Shown here in pieces: positions 1-7,116 of a DNA stretch of 64,000 bases. The notes beneath the pieces are model-generated. The model saw nothing but the letters and a program-made list of their open reading frames with translations, did not search any database and was not told the origin of the DNA. A program made the position numbers and the translations under genes. Origin of the DNA: Agrococcus sp. Marseille-P2731. GTDB taxonomy: Bacteria > Actinomycetota > Actinomycetes > Actinomycetales > Microbacteriaceae. How positions within the stretch are numbered: position 1 is the stretch's first letter; every line of letters starts with the position of its first letter. The stretch spans positions 456,192-520,191 of the forward strand of contig NZ_FPEG01000001.1 in NCBI RefSeq assembly GCF_900117395.1, read 5' to 3'.

Positions 1-877
1 GCCACGGGCCACGGTCGATCTCGCGCGGCAGGTGATCCTCGGCCACGACGTCGTCGAGGGCTGCGAGCCGCACGTACTGCCCGTTGCCGCCCATGTTGGC
101 GGTGCCCCAGCGCGAGCGCCCGAGCTGGAAGACGTGCGCGGTGATGGCGAACTCGATGTGCTGCGCCCACGTCAGCGCGTGGCGACGGTTGTAGATGCGC
201 ACGAGCGACTGCACGCCGCCGACCCGCTCGTCGGCGAACGCCGCGGCGATGGCGGGCGGGGAGTCGGGGGCGATCCGGCCGTCGGCGTCGACCACGCCGA
301 TGATGACGCGGTCGGTGCTCCAGCGGCGGTACTCGGGCCGCAGCAGCACGTCCTCGTGCAGGTGCCGCCATGCGTCGTCGAGCCCGGCCGACTTGCCGTT
401 GCGGGCGTTCGGCATGGTGCGGCGCAGCACGTGCAGCCCGGGCATCTCGCGCGCGAGCGCTGCCAGGATCGTCGGCGTCGAGTCCTCAGACCCGTCGTCG
501 ATCACGAGCACGATCTTGTTGCTCGCCTCGACCGCGGCCAGGCGTGTCACGCTGTCGCGGATCGTGACCTCCTCGTCGAGCGCGGGCACGACGTAGACCC
601 ACAGGAACCCCGACTCGTCGGCACCCTCGACCGCGCGCGCCTGTCGGCGGCGCTCGCGAGCGCTCTGCACCAGCAGCACGGTGACCATCACGAGGCCCAT
701 CAGCGCGACGAGCAGCAGACCGAGCAGCGCCAGCTGCACGGGCAGCGGCAGGCCGCCGTAGGGGTTCCAGGCGGCCGAGGCGATGGAGGTCGCATCGACG
801 ATGGTCGCCGGAGTGGTCGCCGAGGCGTCGATCGCCGTCGACGCCGATGCGGCCGCGATGCTCGCGAGTGCGCTCAT
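1..877 (-). CDS. Family 2 glycosyltransferase, membrane-anchored (partial, 3' end beyond window)
   Basis: Read on the minus strand from an ATG at 877; about 292 codons are present before the window edge, so the C-terminal part is missing. An N-terminal Ala/Ser/Thr-rich stretch leads into a hydrophobic segment near residues 46-70, probably a membrane anchor. After a basic linker comes a GT-A fold: VVPALDEE, then IDDGSEDST (nucleotide-binding Asp), then a DxD-like VDADGR motif near residue 200. This is the layout of bacterial GT2 enzymes that add or polymerise sugars at the inner face of the membrane. A GGAAAGG stretch about 9 bases upstream can serve as ribosome binding site. Substrate unknown; it may belong to the polysaccharide locus downstream, but VanZ-like and phosphatase genes intervene. 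Confidence 0.8.
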   Translation of the reverse strand, partial: MSALASIAAASASTAIDASATTPATIVDATSIASAAWNPYGGLPLPVQLALLGLLLVALMGLVMVTVLLVQSARERRRQARAVEGADESGFLWVYVVPALDEEVTIRDSVTRLAAVEASNKIVLVIDDGSEDSTPTILAALAREMPGLHVLRRTMPNARNGKSAGLDDAWRHLHEDVLLRPEYRRWSTDRVIIGVVDADGRIAPDSPPAIAAAFADERVGGVQSLVRIYNRRHALTWAQHIEFAITAHVFQLGRSRWGTANMGGNGQYVRLAALDDVVAEDHLPREIDRGPW

Positions 878-1011
878 TGGGTGTGCCTTTCCGGGCACGG
901 CGAAGCGAGCCGGGACGTGAACCCGACTCGTCGACGACGTTGCCTCCCGGGCGTCTCAGCGCGACCCTGTGTCGCCCGGTGCTCCGGTGAGGAAAACTTA
1001 CGTCTGGCGCA

Positions 1012-1596
1012 TCAATGCGAGCGCGGGTTTGCACCTGAGGAAACCCCAGGTTCGTCTGAACGTCGTCCGAGCCTCAGCGGATTGGACGCGACACGTCGTT
1101 CAAATCTTAAGGTTCCCTCAACCAGGGCAGCGAGTGCGACCCCTATCGCGGCCCCCGCGCCGTTCGCGACGATGTCTCGCATCGAGGCCACGCGCCCCGG
1201 CATGAAGTGCTGCGTCGCCTCGATGCCCACGGTCACCGCGAGGCACAGCACGAGCGCGAGCCACCACCGCCGGGCGCCGAGCACGAAGGCCAGCAGCAGC
1301 GCGAGCGGCACGAACATCGCGACGTTGGCGAGCACCTCGAGCCGCGTCCAGTAGATCCACTCGAACATGTCGCGGGCGTGCAGCCACTCGATGCCCTGCA
1401 CCACCCGCGGCTTGATCCGCAGCAGGAAGTGCGTGGGCCACAGCGTGATGAGCGCGATGACCGGCACCGCAGCGGCGAGGCCGACGATGCCGACGCGACG
1501 CAGCGGCGCGGCGCCGCGGCGTGGCGCAGCGAGTGCGGATGCGCGGGGCGCGCCTCGCTCGACGCGCGCCGGCACGTCGTGGTCGAGGGCGCTCAT
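1012..1596 (-). CDS. VanZ-like membrane protein
   Basis: A 194-residue protein with about four hydrophobic segments (around residues 40-60, 85-105, 110-125 and 145-165 from the chosen start). The pattern fits the VanZ-like family: first helix followed by WPTHFLLRIKP, a middle helix with NVAMFVPLALLL, and the hallmark GIEATQHFMPGRVASMRDIVAN. VanZ of the vanA cluster gives low-level teicoplanin resistance; most homologues have no assigned role. The start at 1596 is preferred over 1617 because GGGAGGAT lies 7-8 bases upstream. It diverges from the phosphatase gene 58 bases away. Confidence 0.85.
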   Translation of the reverse strand: MSALDHDVPARVERGAPRASALAAPRRGAAPLRRVGIVGLAAAVPVIALITLWPTHFLLRIKPRVVQGIEWLHARDMFEWIYWTRLEVLANVAMFVPLALLLAFVLGARRWWLALVLCLAVTVGIEATQHFMPGRVASMRDIVANGAGAAIGVALAALVEGTLRFERRVASNPLRLGRRSDEPGVSSGANPRSH

Positions 1597-1642
1597 GCGT
1601 CGATCCTCCCGCGGCACCCTGTGACGCGCCCAGTGTCGGCGC

Positions 1643-1648
1643 TAGGTT
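1643..1648 (+). promoter_or_regulatory. Candidate -10 box (TAGGTT) for leaderless phosphatase gene
   Basis: TAGGTT fits the actinobacterial -10 pattern TANNNT and lies 6 bases before the ATG at 1655. No ribosome binding site is visible, so transcription would begin at or next to the start codon. Confidence 0.45.
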
Positions 1649-1654
1649 CGAGCC

Positions 1655-2296
1655 ATGCCCCAGCACGCCAGGCTCGAGCCCGCGCGCGATGCCGCCTTCC
1701 GCATCCTCGCCGTCTGCACCGGCAACATCTGCCGCTCGCCGCAGGCCGAGCAGCTGCTGCGCGCCCGCCTGCCGCGGGCGCTGGGCGCGGAGGCGGGCGC
1801 CATCGAGGTCACGAGCGCCGGCACCATCGCGGTCGACGGCGCCGAGATGGAAGCGCTCGCCGTGGCGGAAGCACGGCGCCTCGGCATCACCGACTCCGCC
1901 GCCCACGTCGCGCGTCGCCTGCTGCCGGATCAGGTGCAGCAAGCAGACCTGGTGCTCGCGCTCGCACGTGACCACCGGAGCGCGGTCGTGCGGGCGCTGC
2001 CGCGGGCGAACCACCGCGTGTTCACCCTCATCGAGCTGACGCGCGTGGTCGAGTGGCTGGCGGAGCGCTCCGGGCCAGCGATCGAGCCCGCGGGCCCAGA
2101 CGTGCCCGCATTCCTGCGACGGGTCGTCGGCGCCGCGGGACGCTCCCGCGGGCTCCTGCCACCCGGCGCATCCGAAGACATCGACATCGATGACCCCTAC
2201 GGTCGATCGCCCGACCACTACAGGCGATCAGCGGATGCGGTGGCCGAGCACGTGGATCGCCTCGCGACCGCGCTCGGCGCGCTCGCGAGAGGCTAG
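1655..2296 (+). CDS. Low-molecular-weight protein tyrosine phosphatase (Wzb/YwlE-like)
   Basis: A 213-residue cysteine phosphatase. The phosphate-binding loop C-x5-R-S is intact as CTGNICRS, with Cys at residue 21, and the family's general-acid Asp is present in DDPYGRSPDHY near residue 179. Homologues dephosphorylate tyrosine kinases or protein phospho-sites that control capsule and exopolysaccharide synthesis, which suits its place at the edge of a polysaccharide locus. It is longer than the usual 150-160 residues: about 40 extra residues lie between the hydrophobic core and the DDPYG motif (EWLAERSGPAIEPAG and following). The start is supported by a TAGGTT box 6 bases upstream. The next gene is a diverged paralogue. 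Confidence 0.9.
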   Translation: MPQHARLEPARDAAFRILAVCTGNICRSPQAEQLLRARLPRALGAEAGAIEVTSAGTIAVDGAEMEALAVAEARRLGITDSAAHVARRLLPDQVQQADLVLALARDHRSAVVRALPRANHRVFTLIELTRVVEWLAERSGPAIEPAGPDVPAFLRRVVGAAGRSRGLLPPGASEDIDIDDPYGRSPDHYRRSADAVAEHVDRLATALGALARG

Positions 2297-2341
2297 GGGC
2301 GCGGGCTCCCGATCTGGTGTTGAGATACATTCGAGATCGAG

Positions 2342-2905
2342 ATGCCTTCCTCTCTTCGCCCACGCGCATGGCCGCGCTCCGACCAGCACGCCGTGCGCGT
2401 GCTCGTCGTCTTCGACGGCGATGCCGATGCCTCGCGCCGGCTGATCGCACTCGTCGTCGGTGAGGTGGAGGATGCGCTGGGAGCCGAGGAGTTCGCTTCT
2501 GCAGTGCAGCTGCGAGTGCTCGACATCTCGCGCGAGCCGTCTCGACGTGTGCACCGCGAGCAGTCCCGAGCCGCCGAGATCATCATCGGCATCGACCGCG
2601 AGCACCTCCGACGGCTCGCGGTGCCGCTGCTGCGGCGCCAGCGCGTCTTCACGCTCGAAGAGCTCACGCTCACGCTCGAGCACGTCGCCCGGGCGACGGG
2701 TGCCGGTGCGCTCGTCTCGGTCTGGGAGCGCGGCTACGCGGCGTTCTCGCGCAGCGTGGTCGCGGCCGCGTGCACTGCGCGAGTGCTCGTGCCGACCGGC
2801 GTGCACTCGGGCCGACGCCATCGCGCTGCGACGACCGAGCAGTATGGGCCGAGGCTCGGGCGAGTGCTCAGCGAGCTGCTGATCGGTCGTGCCTGGGCGG
2901 CGTGA
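2342..2905 (+). CDS. Degenerate LMW-phosphatase paralogue without catalytic residues
   Basis: A 187-residue protein that aligns along its length with the active phosphatase just upstream. VRVLVVFDGDADASRR replaces FRILAVCTGNICRSPQ, and the block RRQRVFTLEELTLTLEHVA matches RANHRVFTLIELTRVVEWLA. The catalytic Cys and Arg of the loop are gone (FDGDADAS in place of CTGNICRS), and the C-terminal DDPYG acid loop is missing. It is therefore probably catalytically dead. It could bind or titrate the same phosphotyrosine partner, or regulate its neighbour. The reading frame is clean and codon use is normal, so it does not look like a pseudogene. TACATT lies about 10 bases before the ATG. Confidence 0.7.
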   Translation: MPSSLRPRAWPRSDQHAVRVLVVFDGDADASRRLIALVVGEVEDALGAEEFASAVQLRVLDISREPSRRVHREQSRAAEIIIGIDREHLRRLAVPLLRRQRVFTLEELTLTLEHVARATGAGALVSVWERGYAAFSRSVVAAACTARVLVPTGVHSGRRHRAATTEQYGPRLGRVLSELLIGRAWAA

Positions 2906-2986
2906 GCCGCAGCTCCGGGCCGACGCCAGGGACCCCGCCGGGTCGGGCGCGCAGGTCCCTGCGCACGGTCGCGAGAGGATAGGGGC

Positions 2987-4861
2987 GTGAAGCCCCTGCA
3001 GACACTCCGAACCGGCCTGTGGCACTTCCGCAGAGGCGGTGTGCGGCAGCTGCGGTCGTGGTCGAAGCGCCGCGGCGTCGCCGCGCGCAACAGCGCTGTG
3101 ACCCCGCCCACGAGCCTCGCGACCGCGATGCCCGCGTGGCCGGTCGCCGAGCGCCCGACGCGCCGCGCGGGCATCCGCGTCGGCACGATCATGGACACCT
3201 TCTCGGCGAGTGCCTGGGGCTACGAGTTCGACGTGGTCGAGCTGAAGCCGAAGGAGTGGCTCGAGCAGCTCGAGCAGCAGCCGATCGACCTGCTGCTCGT
3301 CGAGTCGGCCTGGTCGGGTTCGCGCGGGGCGTGGAAGTTCCAGCTCAGCGGGCCGAAGGCGCCGCCCGAGTCGCTGCGGGCGCTCGTCGCGCACTGCCGT
3401 GACCTGGGCATCCCCGCCGTCTTCTGGAACAAGGAGGACCCGCCCCACTTCGAGGACTTCCTCGAGACGGCGCGCCTGTTCGACCGCGTGTTCACCACCG
3501 ACGCGAACATGGTCGAGCGCTACCGCGAGGTGCTGGGGCACGACCGCATCGACGTGCTCGGCTTCGCTGCGCAGCCGGCCCTGCACCACCCGATGCGGCA
3601 GAAGGGGCTGCACCAGGTGCGCGACATCGGCTTCGGCGGCAGCTACTGGTCGCACAAGTTCCCCGAGCGGCAGGCGCAGATGGAGCTGCTGCTCGGAGCG
3701 GCCGCCGAGGTGGCGGAGCGCCGGGGGATCGGCTTCGACATCTACTCGCGCTTCGAGAACGATCCGAAGTACCGCTTCCCGGAGGCGTTCGAGGGCTTCG
3801 TGCGCGGCTCGCTCGACTACGACCAGATGCTCACCGGCTATCGCGCGCACAAGGTGATGCTCAACGTGAACTCGGTGGTCGACAGCCCGACGATGCTCGC
3901 GCGCCGCGTCTTCGAGATCCTGGCGAGCGGCACGCCGGTCGTGACGACCCGCAGCCCCGCGGTCGAGCACTGGTTCGACGACAGCGAGATCTCGATCGTC
4001 GACGACCAGGAGGAGGCGGCGCTCGTGCTGCGCGCGCTCGTGCGGTCGCCAGAGCTGCGCGACCGCCAGGTGCACCTGGCGCAGCGGCGCATCTGGCGCG
4101 AGCACACCTTCTCTCGTCGCGCGACGCAGGTGCTCGAGTCCGTCGGCCTCGCCGACCCTGCCGCGTGGCGCCGTCCGAAGGTCAGCATCATCGCACCGAC
4201 CATCCGCCCGCACCTGGTGCCGGGCATCATCGCGACCGCCGGCCGGCAGGTCGACGTCGACGTGCAGCTCGCGCTGATGCTGCACGGGTTCGATGCCGAC
4301 GAGACCGAGCTGCAGGCGCTCGCGCGTGCGGCGGGCATCGCCGAGCTCATCGTGCTGCGCGCTGACCGCGAGACGTCGCTGGGCGCGAACCTGAACCGGC
4401 TCGTGCATGCGGCGGACGGCGACGTGATCGCCAAGCTCGACGACGACGACATCTACGGCGACCACTACCTGCTCGACTCCTGCTTCGCGCTCGACTACTC
4501 GGCCGCTGAGCTCGTCGGCAAGGAAGCCCGCTACCTCCACCTCGCCGCGTTCGACGCGACCGTGCTGCAGAACCCGCACGGCGAGCACCGCTGGTCGGAC
4601 CTCGTCGGCGGTCCGACGATGGTCGGCCCGCGGGCGACATGGGAGTCGACGCCGTTCGAGGACCGCACGCTGGGGGAGGACACCACCTTCCAGCGCGCGA
4701 TCCTCGCCGGCGGGGGTGGCATCTACAGCGCCGACCGCTTCAACTTCATCCAGCTGCGCGGCGCCCGAGCGGGCCACACCTGGCACACGGACGACGAGCG
4801 GATCCTCGCGAACAGCGACGTGCTGAGCTTCGGCTTGGCCGAGGAGCACGTGCGGGTCTGA
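2987..4861 (+). CDS. Two-domain glycosyltransferase (CgeB-like GT-B plus GT2 GT-A)
   Basis: A 624-residue protein. Residues 1-60 are basic and variable. Residues 60-385 resemble CgeB/spore-maturation-type glycosyltransferases (GIPAVFWNKEDPPHFEDF, DRVFTTDANMVERY, and a C-terminal half with RRVFEILASGTPVVTTRSP). Residues 395-624 form a GT2-type domain starting PKVSIIAPTIRP, with a DDDD metal motif near residue 481 (AKLDDDDIYGDHY). Two catalytic folds in one chain suggest two successive transfers or a repeat-unit polymerase. The GTG start is supported by GAGAGGAT 7 bases upstream. It converges on the DUF6270-like gene, leaving only 25 bases between the stop codons. It belongs to the polysaccharide locus; donor sugars are unknown. 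Confidence 0.85.
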   Translation: MKPLQTLRTGLWHFRRGGVRQLRSWSKRRGVAARNSAVTPPTSLATAMPAWPVAERPTRRAGIRVGTIMDTFSASAWGYEFDVVELKPKEWLEQLEQQPIDLLLVESAWSGSRGAWKFQLSGPKAPPESLRALVAHCRDLGIPAVFWNKEDPPHFEDFLETARLFDRVFTTDANMVERYREVLGHDRIDVLGFAAQPALHHPMRQKGLHQVRDIGFGGSYWSHKFPERQAQMELLLGAAAEVAERRGIGFDIYSRFENDPKYRFPEAFEGFVRGSLDYDQMLTGYRAHKVMLNVNSVVDSPTMLARRVFEILASGTPVVTTRSPAVEHWFDDSEISIVDDQEEAALVLRALVRSPELRDRQVHLAQRRIWREHTFSRRATQVLESVGLADPAAWRRPKVSIIAPTIRPHLVPGIIATAGRQVDVDVQLALMLHGFDADETELQALARAAGIAELIVLRADRETSLGANLNRLVHAADGDVIAKLDDDDIYGDHYLLDSCFALDYSAAELVGKEARYLHLAAFDATVLQNPHGEHRWSDLVGGPTMVGPRATWESTPFEDRTLGEDTTFQRAILAGGGGIYSADRFNFIQLRGARAGHTWHTDDERILANSDVLSFGLAEEHVRV

Positions 4862-4886
4862 GCGACGCCGTATGACTCGCGCGCGG

Positions 4887-5660
4887 CTACGACGCTTCGG
4901 CGAATCCGTCGAACCCGTGCACCTCACGCAGCTGCCGCAGCACCTCGCGGTAGACGTCAGGGGAGTAGTGGAACGGCGCGAGGCCCCAGCGGTGCTGAGG
5001 ATCGGCGAGCACGACCTCCTCCGGCAGCTCGACCATGCGGAACCCCCGCAGGCGCAGCTCGTCGTAGTAGCGGCGGTACCGCTTGTTGGCGTCGCCCGCG
5101 CGCACGCCCATGCTCCACGGTGCGGGGTCGCCCTCGGTGGTGCGGATCGCCCAGGGTACGTCGAGCACGACCGTGCGGTCGAAGAGGCCGAGACCGCGCA
5201 GTTGCGTCGTGAACGCTTCGACGCGCTCGCGCCACAGCGCGAAGTGCTCGTCGGTTCCGAACGGGACCAGCACGGCCCCATCCAGCGCCGCTGACACCGA
5301 CGTGACCTTCATGGTGTCGATGCTGCGCGTGACGACCGTGCCGTCAGGGAATCGGTGCACGCCGTGCCGCTCATCTGCGAGATCCCAGAGCAGCACGTCG
5401 ACCTCGGGCGCGAGCTTGTCCAGTCGATCGGGCAGGCTGCCCGCGAAGTCGGCCTGGATCATCCGCCCTTGGAACTTCGACGACACGTCGTCGAGCGTCG
5501 GCAGGTGCGCCGAAGCGTCGCTCCCTACGGAGATCAGCGACTGGCGAGCGACGTACCCGCGCAGGTCGACGGTGTCCGCCTCCGCGAACTCGATGGTGTC
5601 GCGTGCGACGCAGCTGCCATAGACAAGAACGCGGGGGGCAGGCGAAGCAGGATCAGGCAC
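4887..5660 (-). CDS. DUF6270-like polysaccharide-locus protein
   Basis: A 257-residue protein opening with RVLVYGSCVARDTIEFAE, the signature start of the DUF6270-type proteins often found in capsule and teichoic-acid loci. Further motifs are DVLLWDLADERHGVHR and, near the C terminus, GLAPFHYSPDVYREVL. The GS-C motif near the N terminus and the late H recall an SGNH-type hydrolase or esterase/transferase, but this is inference; the biochemical role of the family is not established. The open frame extends to 5864, but GTG at 5660 is preferred because GGAG sits 5 bases upstream, and a longer version would run into the 5' end of the divergent wecC. Confidence 0.7.
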   Translation of the reverse strand: MPDPASPAPRVLVYGSCVARDTIEFAEADTVDLRGYVARQSLISVGSDASAHLPTLDDVSSKFQGRMIQADFAGSLPDRLDKLAPEVDVLLWDLADERHGVHRFPDGTVVTRSIDTMKVTSVSAALDGAVLVPFGTDEHFALWRERVEAFTTQLRGLGLFDRTVVLDVPWAIRTTEGDPAPWSMGVRAGDANKRYRRYYDELRLRGFRMVELPEEVVLADPQHRWGLAPFHYSPDVYREVLRQLREVHGFDGFAEAS

Positions 5661-5826
5661 GGAACTCCAAGGCGGTCGTGCGCTCGCTGGCGCGATCAGG
5701 CGTCCCAGGTTACTCGACGTCCCATCTGAGCCGCCAAGAGGCGTGGGTCCGCGGACTCGGTCGCGCCACCTCGCGCGATACGCTGTGAGAGAAAGCGCAA
5801 AATTTCCGAACTCAAGGAGCACCTCG

Positions 5827-7080
5827 GTGAGCACGAGCACGCCCATGCAGACTGTCAGCGTCATCGGATTGGGCTACATCGGGCTTCCCACAGCCGCGGT
5901 GCTGGCGCAAGCGGGAAAGACCGTGATCGGTGTCGATGTGAAGCAGGCGAACGTCGACGCCATCAACGCCGGACGCGTGCCCTTCGTCGAGGAGGGCCTC
6001 GAGACGGTCGTCGCCGGCACCGTCGCGCAGGGCAAGCTCAGTGCACAGACCGAGACGCCCGAGGCTGACGCTTACATCGTCTCCGTGCCGACTCCGTTCA
6101 AGGGCGACCACGAGGCGGACCTCTCGTACATCGAGGCGGCTGCACGCGGCATCGCGCCCAAGCTGAAGGGCGGCGAGCTCGTCGTCCTCGAGTCGACGTC
6201 CCCTCCCGGGGCCACCGAGCACATGGCCGCGGTGATCCTGAAGGAGCGCACGGACCTCACCGATGAGCCCGGGCGGGCCAACTCCCTCTACTTCTCCCAC
6301 GCCCCCGAGCGTGTGCTGCCAGGTCGCATCATGATTGAGATGGTCGAGAACGACCGGATCATCGGCGGCACCACGGCCGAGGCGTCCGAGATGACGCGCG
6401 AGCTCTACGCCAGCTTCTGCAACGGTGAACTGCTCGTCACCGACGCAAAGACGGCCGAGATGGCCAAGCTCACCGAAAACGCGTTCCGAGACGTCAACAT
6501 CGCCTTCGCGAACGAGCTCTCGATCATCGCTGAGCGTCAGGGCATCGACGTCTGGGAGCTCATCGAGCTCGCGAACCACCACCCGCGCGTCAACATCCTG
6601 CAGCCCGGCCCGGGCGTCGGCGGCCACTGCATCGCCGTCGACCCGTGGTTCATCGTCTCCGCCGATCGAGAGTTCTCGAAGCTGATCGCTACCGCGCGCA
6701 ACGTCAACGACTCGAAGCCCGAGATCGTGATCGAGAAGGTGCTGGAGCGCGCAGCACGCTTCAAGGCGCCCACGGTCGCCGCCCTGGGCATCGCTTTCAA
6801 GCCCAACATCGATGACCTGCGCGAGTCGCCCAGTCGGAACATCGCCGGCGCGCTCGCTGAGCGGCTCGAGGGAGGCACGGTGCTCGTCGTCGAGCCGAAC
6901 GTCGACGAGCTGCCGAAGGAGCTGGCCGAGCGCGACAACGTCGAGCTCGTCAGCCTCGAAGACGGCATCGAGCGTGCCGACATCGTGCTGCTGCTCGTCG
7001 ACCACGACCCCTTCAAGCTGATCGACCGCGATCTGCTGCACGAGAAGATCGTCGTCGACACCAAGGGCCTCTGGCGCTGA
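5827..7080 (+). CDS. wecC: UDP-N-acetyl-D-mannosamine dehydrogenase
   Basis: A 417-residue enzyme that oxidises UDP-ManNAc twice with NAD to UDP-ManNAc uronic acid in the cytoplasm. The Rossmann motif GLGYIGLPTA is near the N terminus, the family proline-rich VVLESTSPPGATE and the central SHAPERVLPG are present, and the catalytic cysteine is Cys268 in GVGGHCIAVDPWF. The C-terminal UDP-binding domain carries GIAFKPNIDDLRESPS. The GTG at 5827 follows AAGGAGC with 6 bases spacing; the in-frame ATG at 5845 is less likely. Other UDP-sugar 6-dehydrogenases are similar, but the presence of wecB in the same locus and the SHAPERVLPG form favour ManNAc. It supplies the acidic sugar for the polymer of this locus. 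Confidence 0.92.
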   Translation: MSTSTPMQTVSVIGLGYIGLPTAAVLAQAGKTVIGVDVKQANVDAINAGRVPFVEEGLETVVAGTVAQGKLSAQTETPEADAYIVSVPTPFKGDHEADLSYIEAAARGIAPKLKGGELVVLESTSPPGATEHMAAVILKERTDLTDEPGRANSLYFSHAPERVLPGRIMIEMVENDRIIGGTTAEASEMTRELYASFCNGELLVTDAKTAEMAKLTENAFRDVNIAFANELSIIAERQGIDVWELIELANHHPRVNILQPGPGVGGHCIAVDPWFIVSADREFSKLIATARNVNDSKPEIVIEKVLERAARFKAPTVAALGIAFKPNIDDLRESPSRNIAGALAERLEGGTVLVVEPNVDELPKELAERDNVELVSLEDGIERADIVLLLVDHDPFKLIDRDLLHEKIVVDTKGLWR

Positions 7081-7116
7081 GGGACTGAGCGAGCTTCGAA
7101 GGGAACTCCCCACCTC

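Noticed and set aside
32..1354. Long plus-strand open frame of 440 codons at the left end
   Set aside because: It is rich in His/Arg/Gly/Val without fold-like pattern and lies antisense to the GT2 and VanZ-like genes, which have clear motifs.
2278..2301. GCTCGCGAGAGG-TAGGGG motif repeated near 2282, 2968 and 19850
   Set aside because: Two of the three copies include ordinary ribosome binding or coding sequence; spacing to starts differs, so no common regulatory site can be claimed.
2228..5281. Minus-strand open frame of 1017 codons
   Set aside because: It is antisense to the degenerate phosphatase and CgeB/GT2 genes, and its sequence is Arg/Glu/His-rich noise.
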